Shown in pieces: positions 8,599-15,872 of a stretch of 43,223 bases of DNA. The notes under the pieces were generated by a model, which saw only the letters and a list, made by a program, of their open reading frames with translations, ran no database searches and had not been told where the DNA came from. A program made the translations under genes and the position numbers. The first letter of the stretch is position 1. Each line of letters starts with the position of its first letter. Source of the stretch: a virus; IMG/VR virus record IMGVR_UViG_3300036985_003399, positions 1-43,223 of that record; one strand, given 5' to 3'.

Positions 8599-8606
8599 GC
8601 CCAAAC

Positions 8607-8635
8607 TTGACAATAAATCCCGTTTCTGCTATAAT
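8607..8635 (+). promoter_or_regulatory. Early promoter, shared-spacer family (copy 1)
   Basis: TTGACA, 17-base spacer, TATAAT. The spacer is identical to that of the promoter at 9571 and closely related to four others in the window. Confidence 0.9.
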
Positions 8636-8664
8636 ACTTGTATTGAATCAACAAGTGAAACAAA

Positions 8665-8910
8665 ATGCTGACAAATGATCTGAAAAAAGGTGCCCGCGTT
8701 CAACTGCGTAACGGTTGGTACGCCAATGTCATGGACAATGCCAAAGGCAACACTCGCGTCTGTGAGGTCGAAGGTCTCTACACTGAAATTGGTTCGGTGT
8801 ATGCTCACGACATCATCAAGCATTTCACGAAAGATGGAGAAATCGTCCTCGTGGAACACAACGAAAAACAATTGAAACTGCGCGAACAAGTAATGGCCAT
8901 GGGATTCTGA
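8665..8910 (+). CDS. Small early protein, 81 residues
   Basis: First gene of the early block. The sequence KKGARVQLRNGWYANVMDNA then AHDIIKHF suggests a small beta-barrel. Similar uncharacterised proteins occur in T4-like phages (memory). Its TGA overlaps the next ATG (TGATG). Function is unknown; as an early small protein it could be a host-takeover factor, on position only. Confidence 0.7.
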   Translation: MLTNDLKKGARVQLRNGWYANVMDNAKGNTRVCEVEGLYTEIGSVYAHDIIKHFTKDGEIVLVEHNEKQLKLREQVMAMGF

Positions 8911-9134
8911 TGTTAGACTTCCTGAAACGAAAAATTGAAATCGGGGACCATGTTATCCTCATTAACCCGGGATACAAGGAATTGCTTCTGGCTCGCGTTG
9001 ACAGGTTCACTGCAAAGGGAAACGACTGCTATGTAAGGTGGGGCCCGGGTTCATACTACGAAAAACGACACCGTGGTGATCAACTTGTCAAAGTTGAAGG
9101 TCCTGATCTTGTAGTTTACTTATTGAAGAAATAA
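8910..9134 (+). CDS. Small early protein, 74 residues
   Basis: Starts within the previous stop (TGATG), so it is translationally coupled. IGDHVILINPGYKELLLARVD looks like an SH3/KOW-like beta-barrel start. No catalytic motif. It may be distantly related to the preceding gene, which has a similar small-barrel appearance. Function unknown. Confidence 0.65.
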   Translation: MLDFLKRKIEIGDHVILINPGYKELLLARVDRFTAKGNDCYVRWGPGSYYEKRHRGDQLVKVEGPDLVVYLLKK

Positions 9135-9135
9135 A

Positions 9136-9351
9136 ATGACAGTTGAACAAAATGCTCAAATGCTGGTGGACAATATGGCGAAGAAAGTCGCCAGCCGTCC
9201 CAGCGCAAACTGGCGCACACATGCTGACGTTGACTGGGCCGACCTTGAATTCTACGTTGGTCAGTGTCGCACCCGTCCTAACAAGGACAATTTTGACACC
9301 GCTCTGAAGGTGTTGACCGCTCTGAAATCTCAAGTATTGGATCGCAAATGA
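9136..9351 (+). CDS. Small early protein, 71 residues
   Basis: Soluble helical protein starting one base after the preceding stop. It ends in ATGA shared with the membrane protein that follows. No recognised domain. Confidence 0.6.
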   Translation: MTVEQNAQMLVDNMAKKVASRPSANWRTHADVDWADLEFYVGQCRTRPNKDNFDTALKVLTALKSQVLDRK

Positions 9352-9566
9352 ACGAACATCTAAAGTGGGCTGCCACTACAATTCTGGTACTTGGCACAAT
9401 TGCCAACTCTTTCAATTGGTATCCGTTGGGCCCGCTTCTCGGTCTCACAGGATCACTGATCTGGTTGGCAGTGGCAATTCGCTGGAAAGAAAACAGCCTG
9501 ATTGTGCTGAATTTGGTCATGGCTCTCGCCGGAGTTGCCGGGTTGCTATACACTTACCTAAAGTGA
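9348..9566 (+). CDS. Small membrane protein, DUF6552-like
   Basis: 72 residues with about three hydrophobic segments (around 5-20, 25-45 and 50-70), including SFNWYPLGPLLGLTGSLIWL. The pattern YPLGPLL...W..VAI.WKE..LI..NLVM resembles DUF6552-type phage membrane proteins (memory, not searched). Coupled to the previous gene through ATGA. Probably sits in the inner membrane; function unknown. Confidence 0.6.
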   Translation: MNEHLKWAATTILVLGTIANSFNWYPLGPLLGLTGSLIWLAVAIRWKENSLIVLNLVMALAGVAGLLYTYLK

Positions 9567-9570
9567 CAAT

Positions 9571-9599
9571 TTGACAATAAATCCCGTTTCTGCTATAAT
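9571..9599 (+). promoter_or_regulatory. Early promoter, shared-spacer family (copy 2)
   Basis: TTGACA-17-TATAAT with the same spacer sequence as the copy at 8607, 5 bases after the membrane-protein gene. Drives the gene at 9623. Confidence 0.9.
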
Positions 9600-9622
9600 A
9601 CATACTTACTCAGAAAGCAAGC

Positions 9623-9820
9623 ATGACAGCAACTAACGAAGCAATCCGCGTTTCCCATGCAATAAACATGGAAACTGAAATTGAAAAACTCAACTTCGCC
9701 ACCCGTGTATTCTTCTCGGCTCTGCGTGACTTCCAAGACAACACCGAAGTTGAAGTTGAGGACGCCATTGAGAATGTGGATCACATTGTTGATCAGTTGA
9801 CTTGCCGCATTGAGATTTGA
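9623..9820 (+). CDS. Small early protein, 65 residues
   Basis: Acidic helical protein (for example TEVEVEDAIENVDHIVDQL), likely a coiled coil or helical hairpin. Single gene between two promoters. Its TGA stop lies inside the -35 element of the next promoter. Function unknown. Confidence 0.65.
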   Translation: MTATNEAIRVSHAINMETEIEKLNFATRVFFSALRDFQDNTEVEVEDAIENVDHIVDQLTCRIEI

Positions 9821-9845
9821 CAACAAATCCCAAATCTGCTATAAT
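9817..9845 (+). promoter_or_regulatory. Early promoter, shared-spacer family (copy 3)
   Basis: TTGACA (9817-9822), 17-base spacer, TATAAT (9840-9845). Overlaps the stop codon of the upstream gene. It fixes the start of the next gene at 9871 rather than at an upstream ATG. Confidence 0.88.
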
Positions 9846-9870
9846 ACATACTTCAACAAACGGAGCTAAC

Positions 9871-10158
9871 ATGATTGCAAACACGAAACAAGTCCGCAAA
9901 GTCATTCGTCAAGCTGTGAAGAATCTCGGTGTTGTTTACACTCCCTCTTCATGGACGAACGGCTACAAGAACAAAGACGGCACTCGTAATGTCGGTTTCT
10001 GTTTCTCCGGCAGCGATGTTGATCGCGTTGCAATCAAAGCCCGTCACATTGCCCGTGAACTCGGGTACACCAACGAATTTCGTGTTACTGATGCGTCAAA
10101 GAAGAAACTTAGGTTCTACGGCGGACATTATGTTCGCGTGACGACTGTTTTGGCTTGA
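9871..10158 (+). CDS. Small early protein, 95 residues
   Basis: ATG 9871 is chosen because GGAGC lies upstream and the promoter -10 ends at 9845; a longer frame from 9817 would begin inside the promoter. Basic protein with KQVRKVIRQAVKNLG near the start and a beta-rich end (KLRFYGGHYVRVTTVLA). No recognised domain. Its stop also lies inside the following -35 element. Confidence 0.7.
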   Translation: MIANTKQVRKVIRQAVKNLGVVYTPSSWTNGYKNKDGTRNVGFCFSGSDVDRVAIKARHIARELGYTNEFRVTDASKKKLRFYGGHYVRVTTVLA

Positions 10159-10183
10159 CCGTAAATACCCATTCTGCTATAAT
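10155..10183 (+). promoter_or_regulatory. Early promoter, shared-spacer family (copy 4)
   Basis: TTGACC, 17-base spacer, TATAAT. The spacer keeps the TAAAT...CC and TCTGC blocks of the family. Drives the AAA+ ATPase gene. Confidence 0.82.
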
Positions 10184-10213
10184 ACATCTTTCAGTCAGTA
10201 ATTAAGGAAATAA

Positions 10214-11245
10214 ATGACTTCAACAGTGCGCGTTCTCCGTGGCGAATATCGTGGCAAACCCGTCGTCAATCAGACATTCACTCTTGTCAAGGGCTTCCAA
10301 AAGGGAGCAAATTCTGGCTACATCACCGTCAAGAACGACGGTAAATTCAAGACTGACGCCGACAAAGTGCGCGTCCTCGTCAAAGACCTCAAGTCCTTCG
10401 TGTTCACCGACGGTGGTGATCTGACTCCTGTCGCCGAAGCAGTCGTTGAGGTTGCGCCTAAGCCCGTTGAAACTGACGAACAAGCAATGAACCGCATTGC
10501 CACTCGTTTCGCAGTTCTGGATGAAATGAGCAAGGCCTGCATCGAAGGCAACATTCGCTCCATTATCGTGACTGGCCCTCCCGGCGTCGGCAAGTCCTAC
10601 GGTGTTGAACAGCAAATGGAAAAGGCTTCGTTGTTTGACAAGTTGACAAACAAGCGTTGCCGCTTTGAAATCGCTAAGGGCGCAATCACCGCCCTCGGTC
10701 TGTATGCCCTGCTCTACAAGTTCTCGGACAAGGGCAACGTGGTGATCATGGACGACTTGGATGTGTGGTCGGATGAACTGTGTCTGAACATTCTGAAGGG
10801 TGCTCTAGATTCGGGTAAGCATCGCAAAATCTGCTGGAACTCTGATTCTCGCCTGTTGCGCGAAGAAGGTATTCCGGACAGTTTTGAATTCCACGGTTCT
10901 GTGGTGTTTATCACCAACGTATCTTTTGCGAACATTCGTTCCAAGAAAATGCAGGAGCATTTGGAAGCATTGCAATCCCGTTGTCACTTCCTGGATCTGA
11001 CAATTGATTCGGAACGTGATCGTTTGCTGCGTGTGCATCAGGTTCACCGCGATGCCGATGGTGGTCTGTTCGCTGACTACGATTTTGAAAACGGCGAAGC
11101 CGATCAAATCTTCTCTTATATGAAGGAGAAGGCTGCGACTTTGCGCGAAGTGTCCATGCGGGCAGCGTTGAAGATCGCTGATCTGGTCAAGATTCGCCCG
11201 AACTCTTGGCGTGATCTGGCTGACGTTACTTGCTGCAAGGAATAA
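10214..11245 (+). CDS. AAA+ ATPase
   Basis: 343 residues. An N-terminal domain of about 65 residues (small beta-rich, FTLVKGFQKGANSGYITV) precedes a linker and an AAA+ core. Walker A is GPPGVGKS (121-128), Walker B is VVIMDDLD (176-183), a sensor-1-like VFITN lies at 231-235, and an Arg-finger candidate is in SRCHF near 256. Early expression from its own promoter suggests host remodelling or replication support. It is not the gp44 clamp loader by pattern. Substrate unknown. A string of tiny genes follows in the same operon. Confidence 0.8.
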   Translation: MTSTVRVLRGEYRGKPVVNQTFTLVKGFQKGANSGYITVKNDGKFKTDADKVRVLVKDLKSFVFTDGGDLTPVAEAVVEVAPKPVETDEQAMNRIATRFAVLDEMSKACIEGNIRSIIVTGPPGVGKSYGVEQQMEKASLFDKLTNKRCRFEIAKGAITALGLYALLYKFSDKGNVVIMDDLDVWSDELCLNILKGALDSGKHRKICWNSDSRLLREEGIPDSFEFHGSVVFITNVSFANIRSKKMQEHLEALQSRCHFLDLTIDSERDRLLRVHQVHRDADGGLFADYDFENGEADQIFSYMKEKAATLREVSMRAALKIADLVKIRPNSWRDLADVTCCKE

Positions 11246-11246
11246 C

Positions 11247-11435
11247 ATGAATACGATTTTGGTGTGGGTCTTGGTAACAATCGGCGGCGTCGGTGCCACT
11301 GAATTGAGATTCTCCCCACAGGTGGCTGATTTGGATAGTTGTGTGCGGATGCAAAAGGCCACAAACGAAATCAGCGAGAAGATCAATGCCCGACCCCCTT
11401 CTTCCAAGTGTGTTCAAATCTCGGTGGTGAAATAA
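11247..11435 (+). CDS. Small protein with signal-like N-terminus
   Basis: 62 residues from ATG 11247, one base after the ATPase stop, with AAGGA upstream. The N-terminus MNTILVWVLVTIGGVGATE reads as a signal peptide or membrane anchor. Two Cys follow (LDSCVRMQKATNE, SSKCVQIS), compatible with a periplasmic disulphide. Function unknown; a lysis or superinfection role is possible but unproven. Confidence 0.55.
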   Translation: MNTILVWVLVTIGGVGATELRFSPQVADLDSCVRMQKATNEISEKINARPPSSKCVQISVVK

Positions 11436-11602
11436 TGAGCAACAAACAAAAACAATACGGATTCTTGGCGGCAGTGGTTGTCGCCATAGTTGGACTCGCC
11501 TTGATTGACATTGCTCTGTACAAGGAAGTACTGTTCCTGATCGGTGCATGGCAAATCGGCTCATGGGCCTGCAACTATGCCCGAGCAAGGTGGCCGAAAT
11601 GA
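11435..11602 (+). CDS. Small membrane protein, 55 residues
   Basis: ATG 11435 overlaps the previous stop (TAATG). A strongly hydrophobic segment, FLAAVVVAIVGLALIDIAL, is followed by a second weaker one. Likely inner-membrane. Ends in ATGA with the next gene. No family recognised. Confidence 0.55.
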   Translation: MSNKQKQYGFLAAVVVAIVGLALIDIALYKEVLFLIGAWQIGSWACNYARARWPK

Positions 11603-11745
11603 AACTCGCATGGCTATTTTGGGAAATTGACTGGACCGAAGATGGTGACCCCGAGGGCGACGGTCACTGGGTTTTCAAGGAAGAGCGTGACGACTGGCGT
11701 CACGGAAAGTGGAAGAGAATTGTTTATTGTGAGGTGGAAGAATGA
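11599..11745 (+). CDS. Tiny acidic/Trp-rich protein, 48 residues
   Basis: Coupled to the preceding gene through ATGA. Contains WLFWEIDWTEDGD and ends CEVEE. Part of a chain of overlapping micro-genes after the AAA+ ATPase. Function unknown. Confidence 0.5.
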   Translation: MKLAWLFWEIDWTEDGDPEGDGHWVFKEERDDWRHGKWKRIVYCEVEE

Positions 11746-11852
11746 TTGATATTGAAGATGTCGGTGATGCTGGTTTGTACGGCGGGATACTAATTTTTAT
11801 TATCTTTGTGGTCATCTATCTGGTCTGGTCGGTGCCCGAAATCAATGCGTGA
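11742..11852 (+). CDS. Tiny single-span membrane protein (36 residues), frame continues past TGA
   Basis: ATG 11742 shares ATGA with the previous gene and has GAGGTGG upstream. A single hydrophobic helix (GILIFIIFVVIYLVW) is followed by SVPEINA and a TGA at 11850-11852. The same frame stays open for 24 more codons to a TGA at 11925-11927, encoding HDKGGVIVRIEGKDKC and a Pro/Glu/Lys tail. The gene may have been longer before a nonsense change, or the stop may be read through. A 15-codon frame starting at 11924 also follows; it is too short to support. Confidence 0.45.
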   Translation: MIDIEDVGDAGLYGGILIFIIFVVIYLVWSVPEINA

Positions 11853-12017
11853 CACGACAAAGGTGGCGTGATCGTTCGCATCGAGGGCAAAGACAAGTGT
11901 GTTGAACCTCCCGTGGAGAAGAAATGAATACCCTTCCCAATATACGTGCAAGCCCTGCTTCATCGGGCTAGTCACCCTAGTAAATTAAGATAGTATAATA
12001 GAGTATAATTGGTTAGT

Positions 12018-12041
12018 GAAGAGGGACTTCGGTCCCTCTTC
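12018..12041. terminator. C(UUCG)G hairpin between convergent transcripts
   Basis: Ten-base-pair perfect stem GAAGAGGGAC / GTCCCTCTTC around TTCG. It separates the plus-strand early operon from the minus-strand gene at 12048 and could stop either. No long T run on either side. Confidence 0.65.
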
Positions 12042-12047
12042 CGCCGG

Positions 12048-12482
12048 CTACTTCTTGTTTTTATCTGCGTTTTTTATAAAACTGTCAACTTTGGCCTGTT
12101 GCGCTGCAATAGACACTTGTTGTGCATGAAACTCAGCAGAAAGTTGTGAGTAGTCGTGCATCCCGTAAGTAAATGCTGTGAATACAATTGCCTGAATGAC
12201 AGACATGAAATACATAAACACCCGCGACCCGCCTTTTATTTGGGACATCATCGCAACCTCGGTCTCTATGTGCTGCATGAATTCTTCTCGGTGTGCTTTA
12301 AATTCTTTCTTGTGATCATATATCTCTGTGCTAAGGGCATTCAGTGCCATGGTGTTGGCACCAAGATTAATTGCCATTGCCTGAAGGATCAGAAGGTTTG
12401 CGCGTTTACCTGGGTCATTTTCAGCAGATATCAAGTCCAGAATGTTTTGATCTATGTTGTCTGTTGCTTTATGATACTCCAT
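12048..12482 (-). CDS. Coiled-coil membrane protein, paralogue of the gene at 33908
   Basis: 144 residues: an N-terminal helical region (LISAENDPGKRANLLILQAM, residues 17-36), a coiled coil, one transmembrane helix (about 88-109, FMYFMSVIQAIVFTAFTYGM), then a second helical tail rich in Ala/Gln. The same order and several positions (ENDP..RA.L.IL...I.L.ANT) recur in the plus-strand gene at 33908-34354. A minus-strand late promoter lies upstream. A role in lysis or membrane tethering is plausible for such topology, but no holin family is recognised. Confidence 0.65.
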   Translation of the reverse strand: MEYHKATDNIDQNILDLISAENDPGKRANLLILQAMAINLGANTMALNALSTEIYDHKKEFKAHREEFMQHIETEVAMMSQIKGGSRVFMYFMSVIQAIVFTAFTYGMHDYSQLSAEFHAQQVSIAAQQAKVDSFIKNADKNKK

Positions 12483-12503
12483 TACATGCCTTTTCGTTAC
12501 ATG

Positions 12504-12511
12504 TATTTATC
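12504..12511 (-). promoter_or_regulatory. T4-type late promoter GATAAATA (minus strand)
   Basis: Reads leftward into the membrane-protein gene. The predicted start is near 12498, 16 bases before its ATG. Confidence 0.6.
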
Positions 12512-12554
12512 GGATTTGGGTAAAACAGAAACCACTACTATTATGCCGTTGTGC

Positions 12555-12583
12555 TTGCTTTCTGTCACCAGTTAGTGTATACT
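12555..12583 (+). promoter_or_regulatory. Sigma70-type promoter for uvsW, start codon at +1
   Basis: TTGCTT, 17-base spacer, TATACT (12578-12583), then 6 bases and the uvsW ATG at 12590. The predicted mRNA would have no leader. Confidence 0.65.
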
Positions 12584-12589
12584 TACTGA

Positions 12590-14074
12590 ATGACAAAAAA
12601 ATGTGTAATACAAATAGCAGATGAAGTAAACTGCAAGATCCAAGGACTAGATTTACCCGAACGACGACAACTGATGAAGATGTTCTCGTTTGAAGTGCCA
12701 GGGGCGCGATATCTGCCGAGTGTCCGGCTGGGGCGATGGGATGGTAAAGTATCGTTCTTTTCGCTTGCTGGCAGCACCTATATCAATCTGCTTGAGGAAA
12801 TCATTCCGGTGCTTGACGGCGCCGGATATCACATTGATATTGATGACCGCAGAGAATACACACGATCTTTCACTTTTGATCAGGTTAAAGAGGACACATA
12901 TTCTGATACTCTCTGGCCTAAAGGGCATCCTGTCGAGGGCACACCAATTGTGCTTCGGGACTATCAGGTGGAGATTATCAATCGCTTTCTTGGAAATCCG
13001 CAATGTCTGCAGGAGATTGCCACCGGTGCCGGTAAGACGCTTATCACGGCATCACTGAGCAAGAGCATTGAGGCATACGGCCGCAGCATTGTCATTGTGC
13101 CTAACATCAGCCTTGTTACTCAAACAGAAGCAGATTACGTCAATATGGGCCTGGATGTAGGCGTATACTTCGGCGGACGCAAAGAGATTGGCAAGACACA
13201 TACCATATGCACCTGGCAATCACTGAATAATCTGTTGAAGAATACTAAGGCCGGTGAGGCAGAGGTGACCATTCAAGACTTCCTTGAGGGTGTGGTATGT
13301 GTCATTGTAGATGAGGTTCATCAGGCTAAGGCAGATGCCCTCAAAACTCTACTCACCGGAGTCATGAGCACCATTCCAATTCGTTGGGGCCTCACAGGAA
13401 CAATCCCTAAGGCAAAGTTTGAATCACAGGCTCTTCTGGTCAGTCTCGGTCCGGTGATCAATAAGTTAGCCGCAAGCGAATTACAAGAGCAAGGTGTTCT
13501 GGCAAATTGTCATGTAAATATTATTCAGATGCAGGATGAGGTTGACTTCCGTGATTACCAAACTGAATTGAAATATCTGGTGAGTAACGATGAGCGGATG
13601 ATTGCCATTGCCAAAGAGATTGCTCAGGTTAATCGCACCGGAAACACTCTGGTGCTGGTAGATCGTATTGAAGCCGGAGAGAAACTTCTGGCAAACCTGA
13701 CGAACTATAACACCCTAAAGGATGATGTGGTATTTGTGTCGGGAGGCACCAAGTCAACTAAACGAATTGAGCAATATGCTGATGTTGCCACTGCCACTAA
13801 CAAGATCATCATTGCCACATACGGTGTGGCGGCAGTCGGGATAAATATTCCACGATTGTTCAATGTGGTATTGATTGAGCCAGGCAAATCATTTGTGCGA
13901 ACCATTCAGAGTATTGGTCGCGGGTTGCGAATGGCCTCGGACAAAGACTTCGTCCAAATCACTGACATTACCAGCAGTTGCAAGTTCTCCAAACGTCATC
14001 TTACCCAAAGAAAAGCCTTCTATAAAGAGGCTTCGTATCCGTTTGACGTAACCAAGGTCAAGTATAAGCCTTGA
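12590..14074 (+). CDS. uvsW: RNA-DNA / branched-DNA helicase UvsW
   Basis: 494 residues (T4 UvsW about 503), superfamily 2 helicase. The N-terminal accessory domain contains ARYLPSVRLGRWDGKVSFF (39-57). Helicase motifs run in order: RDYQ (123-126), Walker A ATGAGKT (144-150), DEVH (241-244), LTGT (268-271) and QSIGRGLR near the end. UvsW unwinds R-loops, regresses forks and migrates Holliday junctions, and in T4 it switches replication from origins to recombination. The stop TGA is embedded in the next promoter's -35. No ribosome site is visible, consistent with a leaderless start. Confidence 0.94.
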   Translation: MTKKCVIQIADEVNCKIQGLDLPERRQLMKMFSFEVPGARYLPSVRLGRWDGKVSFFSLAGSTYINLLEEIIPVLDGAGYHIDIDDRREYTRSFTFDQVKEDTYSDTLWPKGHPVEGTPIVLRDYQVEIINRFLGNPQCLQEIATGAGKTLITASLSKSIEAYGRSIVIVPNISLVTQTEADYVNMGLDVGVYFGGRKEIGKTHTICTWQSLNNLLKNTKAGEAEVTIQDFLEGVVCVIVDEVHQAKADALKTLLTGVMSTIPIRWGLTGTIPKAKFESQALLVSLGPVINKLAASELQEQGVLANCHVNIIQMQDEVDFRDYQTELKYLVSNDERMIAIAKEIAQVNRTGNTLVLVDRIEAGEKLLANLTNYNTLKDDVVFVSGGTKSTKRIEQYADVATATNKIIIATYGVAAVGINIPRLFNVVLIEPGKSFVRTIQSIGRGLRMASDKDFVQITDITSSCKFSKRHLTQRKAFYKEASYPFDVTKVKYKP

Positions 14075-14099
14075 CTTTTATTCAATTTTATGTTATAAT
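14071..14099 (+). promoter_or_regulatory. Sigma70-type promoter, start codon near +1
   Basis: TTGACT (14071-14076, containing the uvsW stop), 17-base spacer, TATAAT (14094-14099), then 5 bases and ATG 14105. Confidence 0.75.
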
Positions 14100-14104
14100 A
14101 CACA

Positions 14105-14608
14105 ATGTTCATATTAACCCTTGACAACAATACCAGATATAATCTGGAAACTCTCCCGGATGAGATTGACGACCTACGGTTTGCCATTCTTGACAATTCA
14201 AATCCTCAGAATGTTGACTATCATTACATTCCGCTGATCTTTCTGGAATCATTCAATTCTCCTGCGCTGGTTCTAAGAATTGGTTCAAGCACGGTGAAGA
14301 TGCCAGTAGATTGGCAAATTGTCATTGGTGAAAAGGAACACGGTGATCTGGAAACATTGCCGCTGACCAGCATCAATGACCGCGGTTTCAACGCATTTGA
14401 ATTCAACCCGCTTACTTCATTCTCTCCCTCATTCCTTCCTATTGAAATTGTGGACATTTACAATGATGTCACATGGTATGCACCGCGCTTGAAGAATGGT
14501 CAATTCCTGTGCGTCCCCATTGAAGACGGACCGAAACCACGGTGCGTGTACTTTGTCAAAGAAGTATCACGTAATTGCGAAGTCATTGATTATTCACAGG
14601 CGTTTTAA
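14105..14608 (+). CDS. Conserved T4-like phage protein, 167 residues
   Basis: Mostly beta by composition. Stretches such as NAFEFNPLTSFSPSFLPIEI (132-151 region) and CVYFVKEVSRNCEVIDY at the end resemble an uncharacterised protein common in T4-like marine phages (memory). No catalytic motif. The start is fixed by a promoter whose -10 ends 5 bases upstream. The stop overlaps the next ATG (TAATG). Confidence 0.7.
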   Translation: MFILTLDNNTRYNLETLPDEIDDLRFAILDNSNPQNVDYHYIPLIFLESFNSPALVLRIGSSTVKMPVDWQIVIGEKEHGDLETLPLTSINDRGFNAFEFNPLTSFSPSFLPIEIVDIYNDVTWYAPRLKNGQFLCVPIEDGPKPRCVYFVKEVSRNCEVIDYSQAF

Positions 14609-15024
14609 TGTTGGTATTTACATATGGAATGTTGACAAACAGTAATATCATGTCAGCAGAAGCACGAAGATTAGGAGCGGCCGAACTGCCGGGATTCGCC
14701 TGGGAGATGCTCAGTCATGCCAACGTGTTTAGGCGTCCGGGTAACTCGGTCCTTGGCGTTCTATGGGAAATAGACTATAATCTGTTGAAGCAACTAGACA
14801 GACGCGAAGGATATCCTTATTCTTATACAAGGGAAATGGTCCGGGTCCAGCACCGCGGGCGAACAAGGGCAGCATGGGTTTACATCATGACACGGCATCA
14901 CCGTCGTCAAGTCCGTGAATGTTACCCAAGTGAGCATTATTTTTACTCGGTGTTAGAAGGTCTGGAAGAATCTGGAATTGCTGACCCTAATTTAGAACAC
15001 CATGACGCATACGGATATAATTGA
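14608..15024 (+). CDS. Gamma-glutamylcyclotransferase-like (GGCT/AIG2 fold) protein
   Basis: 138 residues. The N-terminal YGMLTN (6-11) corresponds to the YGxL substrate loop, and LDRREGYPYSYTRE (63-76) contains the conserved catalytic Glu (near residue 67) of the family. GGCT-fold enzymes cyclise gamma-glutamyl amines and release 5-oxoproline; the phage substrate is unknown. Coupled to the preceding gene by TAATG. It overlaps the next gene by 23 bases. Confidence 0.75.
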   Translation: MLVFTYGMLTNSNIMSAEARRLGAAELPGFAWEMLSHANVFRRPGNSVLGVLWEIDYNLLKQLDRREGYPYSYTREMVRVQHRGRTRAAWVYIMTRHHRRQVRECYPSEHYFYSVLEGLEESGIADPNLEHHDAYGYN

Positions 15025-15295
15025 TGATGTACACCGGATGATTCTGAAAGAGTGGGCGACAGATGCACTCAATGAATTCTTCCTAACCGGACTCCGAGAC
15101 GACAATACGCTGTCTAAATATCACGACTCTCTTGGCAGATACATTCGCAACGAATACAATCTGTGGAGTATTCCGTGGACACCTGAATTGGGTAGGTTCT
15201 GCGGATGCCTTTGTGATATGTCGCCGTGGCACCCCGATTCAGTCAGCATGACCATCGTCAAAGAAGTATGGAAGAAAGGTCCACATGGCAACTAA
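15002..15295 (+). CDS. Small phage protein, possibly DUF6794-like
   Basis: 97 residues. The pattern SLGRYIRNEYNLW followed by HPDSVSMTIVKEVW recalls DUF6794-type phage proteins (IRN..LW ... HPDd.S..I). The match is from memory and weak. Overlaps both neighbours, indicating a tightly coupled operon. Function unknown. Confidence 0.6.
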   Translation: MTHTDIIDDVHRMILKEWATDALNEFFLTGLRDDNTLSKYHDSLGRYIRNEYNLWSIPWTPELGRFCGCLCDMSPWHPDSVSMTIVKEVWKKGPHGN

Positions 15296-15872
15296 AGCGA
15301 AAGTACCAACTGACGAGAAGATTGATGCAGACCTCAATTTGTTTGAGGCACTGGCGGCACTGGATCGCAAAGACTACGACTATTATGATCGGTTGACTCC
15401 GGAACAACAGAAGAAGTTTGTGCCGTATATGTACACACATTGGATGAGCGCCATCAAAGGTGCCGGAGCACTTCAAGGATACTATCTACGCTCAGTGGAT
15501 TATCATGTGAACAAGTATCTGTTCAATGAGAATGTCTCCAAGCATCCTAAACTACAATGGCTGATGATGTGTGCCTCTTCTCCTGGTCTTGGCAAGCAAT
15601 TCCATCAATGGATTCCTCACCTAAGTTCTTCTGTGGTATCTCTGGACAAGGCAACAACGAAGAAGGAAGTATCCGAGTATTTCAAGAAAATCTATTCAAA
15701 GCAATCTCAGGATACCGTGAATCAATTGGCAGAGGCATTTGTGTCTGATCATGACCGGAAACGACATCTGGCCATGCTATTCCCTCTGATGAAACTCACA
15801 GACATTGAGGCCCTTTCGCATGTGGTCAGCGACGAAACCATAGCACAATATGACAGAGACAGCGGAAACTAA
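15285..15872 (+). CDS. Possible sliding-clamp loader small subunit (gp62-like)
   Basis: 195-residue, largely helical protein. The layout (LNLFEALAALDRKDYDYYD, then KKFVPYMYTHWMSAI, then KHPKLQWLMMC, then FHQWI) resembles the small clamp-loader subunit of T4-like phages, which is poorly conserved. T4 gp62 is 187 residues. No motif is decisive. Location next to uvsW and a conserved zinc-finger gene is compatible. The gp44 partner is not in the window. The start at 15285 has AAAGG upstream and overlaps the previous gene by 11 bases. Confidence 0.45.
   Translation: MATKAKVPTDEKIDADLNLFEALAALDRKDYDYYDRLTPEQQKKFVPYMYTHWMSAIKGAGALQGYYLRSVDYHVNKYLFNENVSKHPKLQWLMMCASSPGLGKQFHQWIPHLSSSVVSLDKATTKKEVSEYFKKIYSKQSQDTVNQLAEAFVSDHDRKRHLAMLFPLMKLTDIEALSHVVSDETIAQYDRDSGN

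Noticed and set aside
10805-11407. A 200-codon minus-strand frame opposite the AAA+ ATPase
   Set aside because: Antisense to Walker-motif coding sequence; crosses the boundary of three plus-strand genes; no promoter.
11951-11969. AGCCC / GGGCT hairpin before 12 kb
   Set aside because: Five-base stem with nine-base loop and no T run; too weak for a terminator.
11994-12009. Two TATAAT hexamers before the hairpin at 12018
   Set aside because: No acceptable -35 at 16-18 bases, and transcription would meet the hairpin within 20 bases. A short RNA is conceivable but unsupported.
14753-14781. TTGGCG-17-TATAAT inside the GGCT-like gene
   Set aside because: Spacing fits, but it lies in conserved coding sequence, far from any gene start; treated as chance.
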